From contig NZ_AP018222.1 of NCBI RefSeq assembly GCF_002368035.1, positions 4,085,534 to 4,149,533 of the forward strand: 64,000 nt of DNA, in the 5' to 3' direction. The translations under genes and the position numbers were made by a program. Source of the DNA: Nostoc linckia NIES-25 (GTDB lineage: Bacteria > Cyanobacteriota > Cyanobacteriia > Cyanobacteriales > Nostocaceae). Positions within the stretch are counted from its first letter, which is position 1. Every line of letters starts with the position of its first letter. The notes beneath the pieces are model-generated. The model was not told the DNA's origin. It did not search any database and saw nothing but the letters and a program-made list of their open reading frames with translations. Positions 43,360 to 49,158 of the stretch are shown in pieces.

Positions 43360-43731
43360 ATGGCCAAAGTTTTAGTTGTGGAAGATACTCCTTCTCAGTT
43401 GGAGTTAATCAATAGTTTTTTAAGAGAAAATGGACATACGGTGATTAAAGCTTACGATGCCAAAGATGGTATGAGTAAAGCTATTAATCATCAGCCCGAT
43501 GCCATAATTACTGATGTGGTAATGCCAGAAGTTAGCGGGTTTGAATTTTGTCGCCAACTGAAAAGAAATCCAGCAACTAAAAAAGTACCTATTATTATTT
43601 GTAGTTCTAAAAATCAGCCGATTGACAGAATTTGGGGAATGCGGCAAGGTGCAGACGTTTATTTAGCTAAACCTTTTACTAAACAGCAATTACTACATGC
43701 AGTCAAATCTCTTGTGGATGGAGGGGAATAG
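43360..43731 (+). CDS. CheY/PilH-like single-domain response regulator
   Basis: A 123-residue receiver domain only. The acidic pocket is VVEDTPSQLE, the phosphoacceptor is ITDVVMPEVSG, and the switch residues are IIICSSKN and YLAKPFT. Phosphorylation by a histidine kinase such as a CheA-type protein would alter partner binding. Start ATG at 43360 follows the PatA-like gene by 39 bp, so they are cotranscribed. The operon stops at a repeat block right after this gene; any kinase partner must be elsewhere. Confidence 0.92.
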   Translation: MAKVLVVEDTPSQLELINSFLRENGHTVIKAYDAKDGMSKAINHQPDAIITDVVMPEVSGFEFCRQLKRNPATKKVPIIICSSKNQPIDRIWGMRQGADVYLAKPFTKQQLLHAVKSLVDGGE

Positions 43732-43735
43732 GGCA

Positions 43736-43839
43736 TGGGGAGATGGCTTCGCTAAGGGAAAAGGGTAAAGGTTAAAGGGAAAAGAGAGATCTTTCCTTTC
43801 CCCCTTCCCCTTTCCCCTTTCCCCCATGCCCAATGCCCA
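43736..43839. repeat. Long inverted repeat, left copy (pairs with 45390-45496)
   Basis: TGGGGAGATGGCTTCGCTAA, then GGGAAAAGG-type units and CTTTCC-type units. The first 75 bp (43736-43810) are the exact reverse complement of 45421-45495. The two copies bracket pqqE and pqqD. Confidence 0.93.
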
Positions 43840-43854
43840 ATCTTCAGTTCCAGC

Positions 43855-44979
43855 CTATTGCCTGTTGGCTGCTATGAATTGAGACTTTGGCATTGAGCGG
43901 TAAACCAAAGGTGGGGGTGAATCCAAGTTTTCCTGATTTGCCTGCTTTGTGACTGTGGTAATCAGGTGATGGTGTGGTGACAGATGACACACAGGATCGG
44001 TGGCAGCAGCATTGTGAGTCAGAAGTAAAGCTTGGCAACGGCAACCACCGAAATCAACCTCACGGCGATCGCAACTTTGGCAAGGCTCAGGCATCCATTC
44101 TGTGCCCCGGAAGCGATTAAAAGCAGGCGATTCAAACCAAATCCAATCTAGGGAATGGTTGCGGACGTTAGCAAATTCTAATTCTGGAATCGAAGTGGCG
44201 GCTTGGCAAGGTAACACATCGCCATTGGGAGCGACAACTAGAGCTCGATGACCCCAACCGCCCATACATGCTTTGGGATAATCTTCATAATAGTCTGGAA
44301 GTACGTATAAGATACCCATTGGGCAGATGTTACGCTCTCTAGCTGCTGCCACTGCGGCATCTGCTCGTTTTAGCTGTTCGCGGGTGGGTAGTAAAACATC
44401 ACGGTTGCGATATGCCCAGCCATAATACTGAGTGTTCGCTAATTCAACTCGGTCTGCTTTTAAAACTTCACACAGCTCTAAAATTTCCTCAATTCTGTCT
44501 AAGTTTTGCCGATGCAGAACAAAATTAAGTGTTAGCGGGAAGCCCAAAGCTTTTACTAATTTTGCTGCCTCTAATTTTTGCTGAAAACAGGGAGTTCCAG
44601 CAATATAATCGGACTCAGCAGCACGACTATCTTGGATACTAATTTGTACGTGATCGAGTCCGGCATCGCGCAGCTGTGTAGCTCGTTCTGGAGTTAACAG
44701 CGTAGCAGCAGTAATCAAAGTGGTATATAGTTCCGCTTTGGCTGCTGCTGCCACAAGTAATTCTAGGTCTTTTCGTAGCAGTGGTTCGCCGCCGGTCAAG
44801 CCAAGCTGTAACACACCCAAGTTTGAGGCTTGGTGAATTACTCGCAACCAATCCTCGGTAGAAAGTTCTTGACGATACTGGTTATCGCCATAATTAAGCG
44901 GGTTGGAGCAGTACGGACAACGCAGTGGGCAGCGATACGTCAATTCTGCAATTAAGCTTAAAGGTCTATAAATTGTCAT
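43855..44979 (-). CDS. pqqE: PqqA peptide cyclase (radical SAM), PQQ biosynthesis
   Basis: A 374-residue radical SAM protein. The cluster motif C17-x3-C21-x2-C24 lies in ELTYRCPLRCPYC. LTGGEPLLRKDLELL follows. A SPASM-type auxiliary region near the end has CQSCDRREVDFGGCRCQALL. PqqE forms the carbon-carbon bond between Glu and Tyr of the PqqA peptide, with PqqD as chaperone. It is the last gene of a pqqABCDE set. About 110 bp with two repeats separate it from pqqD. The tail (after VCHLSPHHHLI) is not conserved. Confidence 0.95.
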   Translation of the reverse strand: MTIYRPLSLIAELTYRCPLRCPYCSNPLNYGDNQYRQELSTEDWLRVIHQASNLGVLQLGLTGGEPLLRKDLELLVAAAAKAELYTTLITAATLLTPERATQLRDAGLDHVQISIQDSRAAESDYIAGTPCFQQKLEAAKLVKALGFPLTLNFVLHRQNLDRIEEILELCEVLKADRVELANTQYYGWAYRNRDVLLPTREQLKRADAAVAAARERNICPMGILYVLPDYYEDYPKACMGGWGHRALVVAPNGDVLPCQAATSIPELEFANVRNHSLDWIWFESPAFNRFRGTEWMPEPCQSCDRREVDFGGCRCQALLLTHNAAATDPVCHLSPHHHLITTVTKQANQENLDSPPPLVYRSMPKSQFIAANRQ

Positions 44980-44980
44980 A

Positions 44981-45033
44981 TTAATTCGTAATACTCGCCT
45001 TTGGCGAGAAGCAAGCTACGTAATTCGTAATTA
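44981..45033. repeat. Dispersed repeat between pqqD and pqqE
   Basis: Reverse complement of the 19121-19171 unit (TAATTCGTAATACTCGC, AAGCAAGCTACGTAATTCG). Its outer arms are inverted repeats. Confidence 0.8.
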
Positions 45034-45066
45034 GGTATTGCCGATTTCATGCGATCGCAAAATCGT

Positions 45067-45097
45067 TGTAGAGACGTTGCATTGCAACGTCTCTACA
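45067..45097. repeat. TGTAGAGACGTTGCA palindrome overlapping the pqqD stop
   Basis: A 31-bp palindrome with exact 15-bp arms. The pqqD stop codon (45093-45095) lies inside it. Confidence 0.93.
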
Positions 45098-45371
45098 TTT
45101 GTACAATTAATAGTCCTCGTTGATTAATTCGAGAGAGGAGATGACGCACGTCCTCTAGCAGGTTTTCGCCTTGGTAGTGTTTCTCTAACTCTGCTGCGAT
45201 CGCATTTAGAGTTCGCTCCCCATTACAAAGTGCCAGAATTGCCGCTGCTGTGGAGTTTAATTTTAGTGCCCCCTCTGGAACCAGAAGCCAATGCTGCTTT
45301 CTTATCTCATCCCAGCGTAAACGCACCCCACGAACTAACCGCGGTCGGGCATGATTTTCTATAGTACTCAT
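45093..45371 (-). CDS. pqqD: PQQ biosynthesis peptide chaperone PqqD
   Basis: A 92-residue PqqD/RRE-fold protein that binds the PqqA peptide and hands it to PqqE. RLVRGVRLRWDEIRKQHWLLVPEGALKLNSTAAAILALCNG is the family pattern (start 11 residues in). GERTLNAIAAELEKHY follows. The length is normal. The stop codon lies within a palindromic repeat, so the last residues (LLIVQM) may have been reshaped. pqqC lies 130 bp upstream across an inverted-repeat copy. Confidence 0.93.
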   Translation of the reverse strand: MSTIENHARPRLVRGVRLRWDEIRKQHWLLVPEGALKLNSTAAAILALCNGERTLNAIAAELEKHYQGENLLEDVRHLLSRINQRGLLIVQM

Positions 45372-45389
45372 TTAATTCGTAATTAATGT

Positions 45390-45496
45390 GTTGGGCATGG
45401 GGCATGGGGGAAAGGGGAAGGGGGAAGGGGGAAAGGAAAGATCTCTCTTTTCCCTTTAACCTTTACCCTTTTCCCTTAGCGAAGCCATCTCCCCAG
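45390..45496. repeat. Long inverted repeat, right copy
   Basis: The mate of 43736-43839 in opposite orientation. It separates pqqC from pqqD and contains the same GGGAAAAGG/CTTTCC units. Confidence 0.93.
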
Positions 45497-45501
45497 TCCC
45501 C

Positions 45502-46215
45502 TCATACTGGTCTAGTATCCCCCCGTTCAATGGCCTCTAACTGGCTCCACAATAAATTGCACTTGAATACTAAAGCTTGTACTGCTTTCTCCTGAGACTC
45601 ACGAGTTTTACAGTGTTTGAGGACTTGCTTGAGGGCATATTGGGCATCTCTGGGGGCTTGGTAAAGACGCGCCCGGAAGTAGTCAAATCCCGCAGGATCG
45701 ATCCAGGGGTAATGTTCTTCTAATGCAGCTAAACGGACTCGAATTGCATCGGGACCAAATAGTTCGGTTAGGGATGCAGCTACCGCCTCAATCCAGGGTC
45801 GAGTGCGACAAAAGTTAACGTAGGCATCTACAGCATATTGAACTCCTGGAAGAACGTGCTTGTCTTCTAAGAGTTCCTGACGAGACAATCCTACAGCTTT
45901 ACCGAGTTTTAACCATGCTTCAATACCACCTTTGTCCTCACCTTGACCGTCATGATCGATGATGCGTTGAATCCATTCCCGCCGTACTTCTAAATCGGGG
46001 CAGTTTGACAAGATTGCAGCATCTTTCAGGGGAATACTTTTTTGATAATAAAATCTATTTGCTACCCAGCGTCGGACTTCTGTTGGCGTTAAATCACCGC
46101 TGTTCATCCTCGCATGAAATGGATGCAGATGATGATAGCGGCGATGTTGCGATCGCAATACTGCCTCTAGTTCTGTCTGAGTCCAAGGGAGAGGTTCTTT
46201 AACTAATTCCAACAC
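45502..46215 (-). CDS. pqqC: Pyrroloquinoline-quinone synthase PqqC
   Basis: A 237-residue cofactorless oxidase that performs the last ring closure and oxidation of PQQ. Conserved blocks are RYHHLHPFHARMNSGDL, RRWVANRFYYQKSIPLKD, QRIIDHDGQGEDKGGIEAWL (with the active-site His and Asp) and the helix AYVNFCRTRPWIEAVAASLT. The GTG at 46215 is the start closest to the family length; the next ATG is 37 codons in. pqqB starts 21 bp beyond pqqC's start on the upstream side. Confidence 0.95.
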   Translation of the reverse strand: MLELVKEPLPWTQTELEAVLRSQHRRYHHLHPFHARMNSGDLTPTEVRRWVANRFYYQKSIPLKDAAILSNCPDLEVRREWIQRIIDHDGQGEDKGGIEAWLKLGKAVGLSRQELLEDKHVLPGVQYAVDAYVNFCRTRPWIEAVAASLTELFGPDAIRVRLAALEEHYPWIDPAGFDYFRARLYQAPRDAQYALKQVLKHCKTRESQEKAVQALVFKCNLLWSQLEAIERGDTRPV

Positions 46216-46236
46216 GCTTTTTATTGCACCTCAAAA

Positions 46237-47142
46237 TTACAATTCGATGGTCAGCCCATCGTAACCAACTTCTACTCCTGCGGCTTCTACAATTTTGCGT
46301 TCTTCTGAATCAGGTAACAGGATTGGGTTTGTGTTGTTGATGTGAACGAGAATTTTCCGAGGACGGCTCAAATTAGCAAGGCTTTTTAAACTAACGTTCA
46401 GGGGTAAGTGTCCCATATCGCGGGCTTGCAGCTTTGATACTCCTAAAGCCAATAACTCGTCATTTTGCCAGCAAGTGCCATCTACTAAAATGCAATCACT
46501 AGACTCGAATCGCTCTAGGATTTTTTCGTCAATTTCCGCTAAACCTGGAGTGTATGTTGCAACTTTGCCAGTTGTGCGATCGCGAAATGTTAAACCTATA
46601 ACCCAAACTCCATCTAAATTTGGTTTGTGGCGCATATATTTTGGTGGTTTGGCTGCTAGTGGAAATACTTCCACCTCCAAACCATCTGCACCATCTAACC
46701 CCAGGTTTATAGGTACGTGAGGTTCGAGTTCAGACCATTCCACACCACAATAGTTTGCTAACGTAGACAGCAGGGGATAACCCTCTGTCAGAGCCTTATG
46801 TACTGTTTGCGTACCGTAGACGCGCAGTTTTTCCGTAGATTCTCTCAGGATAACCAGGCCGGTAGTATGGTCAATCTCTGCATCAGTTAACAGAACACCA
46901 GCGATCGGACTTGACCTAATTGTAGATGGTTCTCCTTCCCGTAATTTCTCTAACTGCGGACGTATATCTGGAGAGGCATTGACTAAAAACCAAGGCTGAT
47001 TGTTTTTCCTCACCGCAATTGATGACTGGTTGAGCCAATTGACACCCGGACGACTTGTGCGGACTGCTTGGCAATTGGGACAGTTACAATTCCATTGAGG
47101 AAAACCGCCACCTGCGGCAGTACCAAGAATTTTCAGGAACAT
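46237..47142 (-). CDS. pqqB: PQQ biosynthesis protein PqqB
   Basis: A 301-residue metallo-beta-lactamase-fold protein from the ATG at 47142 (MFLKILGTAAGGGFPQWNCN); a TTG at 47178 is rejected. Landmarks are the NCNCPNCQAVR zinc cluster, GVLLTDAEIDHTTGLVILRE (with the family's altered metal motif) and ARDMGHLPLNVSLKSL. PqqB is thought to hydroxylate the PqqE product before PqqC acts; it has also been proposed to help export. Its end lies 21 bp before the pqqC start. pqqA is 55 bp upstream. Confidence 0.94.
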   Translation of the reverse strand: MFLKILGTAAGGGFPQWNCNCPNCQAVRTSRPGVNWLNQSSIAVRKNNQPWFLVNASPDIRPQLEKLREGEPSTIRSSPIAGVLLTDAEIDHTTGLVILRESTEKLRVYGTQTVHKALTEGYPLLSTLANYCGVEWSELEPHVPINLGLDGADGLEVEVFPLAAKPPKYMRHKPNLDGVWVIGLTFRDRTTGKVATYTPGLAEIDEKILERFESSDCILVDGTCWQNDELLALGVSKLQARDMGHLPLNVSLKSLANLSRPRKILVHINNTNPILLPDSEERKIVEAAGVEVGYDGLTIEL

Positions 47143-47197
47143 AAAAACAAAAAGCAGGTAGAGGTTTTCATTGAGCAATTTCGCTTAGTTTTGACAA

Positions 47198-47389
47198 TTA
47201 TTGCCCATTGAGGATGTATGTCGTAATTTCCATACACAAGTCAAGCTCATCAAAATCTGGTTTTTCCCAATCAATTGCTGACTTAATATTTGGAGGAAGG
47301 AATGAGGTTCTAGCAGAGACATCCTCACTTAATTGTGAGCTATTGCTGTCTTGCTCTTGCATAGAGCGATCGTTGGTTTCGCGAATCAT
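47198..47389 (-). CDS. pqqA: PqqA precursor peptide, long form
   Basis: 63 residues from the ATG at 47389 (GTG at 47398 possible). The C-terminal part WEKPDFDELDLCMEITTYIL keeps the PqqA hallmark: Trp, Lys-Pro and the invariant Glu and Tyr in E-I-T-T-Y (Glu54, Tyr58 from the ATG), the two residues that become PQQ. Typical PqqA is 22-30 residues; this one has about 40 extra N-terminal residues (MIRETNDRSMQEQDSNSSQL onward) with no counterpart I know. It is the first gene of pqqABCDE and may be highly expressed. A later start codon inside the frame is absent near the core, so the leader is probably real. Confidence 0.85.
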   Translation of the reverse strand: MIRETNDRSMQEQDSNSSQLSEDVSARTSFLPPNIKSAIDWEKPDFDELDLCMEITTYILNGQ

Positions 47390-47650
47390 AAGGAACACCT
47401 AATTGAAATCAAAAATTGATTTGGCCTACAATTAATTTTAGTAATTTTACTTACTATTTGTTTTAATTTGCTGGTTCCAAATCTGTTTGCTATAGACTAA
47501 ACTGTGTTAGAGAAGAAGCACACAGTATTTTTACTGTTATTTTATTAAATTTTTATCGTGGGTAACAGTAATATCATCTAAGGATAATTGCGGACGTGCT
47601 GGCTTTTCTCATGTATGCTGCTTGAGATGAGCTAAGTCAGTACTTGCTAT

Positions 47651-48313
47651 CTATCTATTAAGTAAGGTGAAGGAGTTAACTACCTGCTGATATGCTCTCT
47701 CGTAAATAGCATCATTATTGCCATAACCTGTTTTAGATATTGTGATAACAATAATTCGAGAGTCTTTTGGGTTAATAAAAGCGATATGTTCGTTTTCGTA
47801 TAAACCACTCGATTTAAATTTAAATCCACTTTGACTAGCAATTTTTGCAGTTTTGAATTCACGGGGTGCAGAAAATTCGTTATTTTGTTTAATCCACTTC
47901 TGCAAAGGTAATTTACTACGATTGTTATATACAGATACGCGTACATTAGCCGGGTATTCTGTACCGCCTTCATATTCTCCAGCGCGGATTTTCTCGGCGT
48001 GTTTGCGAGTCCAGATATCAACAGCAGCCAATGGAGAATTAACGTTATTGTTGGGAGTGGTTATTTTGTTATCGATCGCAAAATCTCGCTGCGAGTAGCT
48101 AAACTCAAAACGAAAGCGATCGCTCCGATAAATACCATGCTCTTTACGTGCAGGCTTGGGTGTAGACTTTTCTAATGAAACAACTTCTGCTGTAGCTGAG
48201 TTTATCAAAGAAAAATTCATTTCTGTTTTGCAAGCGATTGTTATTACTGCTAGCAAACCCATCATCATTGGATGTAAAATCCATTTTTTTAGTTCGTTAT
48301 ACTTAACTTCCAT
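47651..48313 (-). CDS. Putative lipoprotein
   Basis: A 220-residue protein. After a basic N-terminus comes a hydrophobic segment (MMMGLLAVITIAC) ending in a cysteine that resembles a lipobox. The mature part begins after an unstructured stretch and contains IYRSDRFRFEFSYSQRDFAI and RIIVITISKTGYGNNDAIYE, ending VNSFTLLNR. This beta-rich pattern is shared by PsbP-like and other small secreted proteins, and by the lipoprotein gene at 56132-56665. It would sit on the periplasmic side of a membrane. Function unknown. Its link to the pqq genes is adjacency only. Confidence 0.75.
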   Translation of the reverse strand: MEVKYNELKKWILHPMMMGLLAVITIACKTEMNFSLINSATAEVVSLEKSTPKPARKEHGIYRSDRFRFEFSYSQRDFAIDNKITTPNNNVNSPLAAVDIWTRKHAEKIRAGEYEGGTEYPANVRVSVYNNRSKLPLQKWIKQNNEFSAPREFKTAKIASQSGFKFKSSGLYENEHIAFINPKDSRIIVITISKTGYGNNDAIYERAYQQVVNSFTLLNR

Positions 48314-48470
48314 TATTAGCTCCTGGTAACTTAATCTTTTAGGCTTTATAGCTTTAATAAATCCAACTTCTCAAAGACGATTTCCGCAATTTATCTCTAT
48401 TGCTAGTTAAATAAAGTTGAACCACAATCCCTTCTAGGGGCTTTACATCTGTCATTAGTGTCAACTTAAC

Positions 48471-48564
48471 CAGGACTTACGCAAAAGATAACGAAAGTAG
48501 CGGTAATTCATGAATTACCGCAACGCTTGAATAAGGTTTTCAATCACATCTTGCGTAAGTCCTG
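48471..48564. mobile_element. 94-bp miniature element with CAGGACTTACGCAA ends and TTAAC duplication
   Basis: It begins CAGGACTTACGCAA and ends TTGCGTAAGTCCTG, exact 14-bp inverted repeats that continue imperfectly. It is flanked on both sides by TTAAC (48466-48470 and 48565-48569), a 5-bp target duplication. The related uninterrupted repeat is at 5922-6028. A 22-bp palindrome GCGGTAATTCATGAATTACCGC lies inside at 48500-48521. It has no coding capacity. Confidence 0.92.
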
Positions 48565-48804
48565 TTAACGTGAAACCCTTATAAAGATGTGATATTCAGT
48601 TCTCTCACTTACCATCAAGATCCGCGTCACCCCACCCCGGTTTTGTTTAAAGCCAAAACCGCCCCTCCCCAAGGCATCGGGGAGGGGTTGGGGGTGGGGT
48701 AAAACGATTATGAGGCAATTTGAGCTTAAGTTGGTATCAATGCACAGCTGTAAAGCCCCTACCCTATGGTTGAATTACCTGAAAATTGCTGTAATTTTCA
48801 TAAA

Positions 48805-48951
48805 AATGAGTATTTGAACTCCATTAATGAGCCTTTGATACTCGTTAATGAGTATTTGAACTTCATTAATGAGTCTTTGATACTCGTTAATGAGTATTTG
48901 AACTCCATTAATGAGTCTTTGAACTTCATTAATGAGTCTTTGAACTTCATT
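48805..48951 (+). repeat. Seven 21-bp tandem repeats, possible heptad-repeat small ORF
   Basis: Units of AATGAG(T/C)(A/C)TTTGA(A/T)(A/C)T(C/T)(C/G)(A/T)TT follow each other without spacing. They lie in an open frame starting at ATG 48766 and ending at a TAG after the array (about 64 residues: NEYLNSI, NEPLILV, NEYLNFI and so on). The 7-residue periodicity gives an Asn/Glu/Leu pattern. Translation is not supported by a clear ribosome site, so I call it a repeat that may be coding. Confidence 0.75.
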
Positions 48952-49158
48952 AATGAGTAGTTAAGCCTTGTAAAAGTTTCCTTTTGCAGCGAATAGTCAA
49001 AATGCCAAAATAAAGATTTGGGAAAGGGATTGCTATGTTAGTCCAACATAGTACGATTGTTCAAGTGAAAGGCTATGACTTGCAGAGTGAATGCGATCGC
49101 TCGCTAACAGACACTCTAAAATGAGAGCAAAAGACGATTCCTAAAACCAGCACACTCC

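Larger units (their letters stand above)
48314..49158. other. Repeat nest upstream of pheT
   Basis: 845 bp without a confident gene. It contains a dispersed repeat split by a miniature element (48433-48638), a GGGGAGGGGTTGGGGGTGGGG palindrome block (48630-48705), seven 21-bp tandem repeats (48805-48951) and a short spacer. The pheT promoter should be in the last 200 bp. Confidence 0.7.

Noticed and set aside
47680..48021. 113-codon open frame inside the lipoprotein gene
   Set aside because: Same-strand alternate frame of a better-supported gene with a lipobox-like signal.
48805..48951. Possible CRISPR array
   Set aside because: The 21-bp units are directly adjacent with no spacers and no cas genes, so it is a plain tandem repeat.
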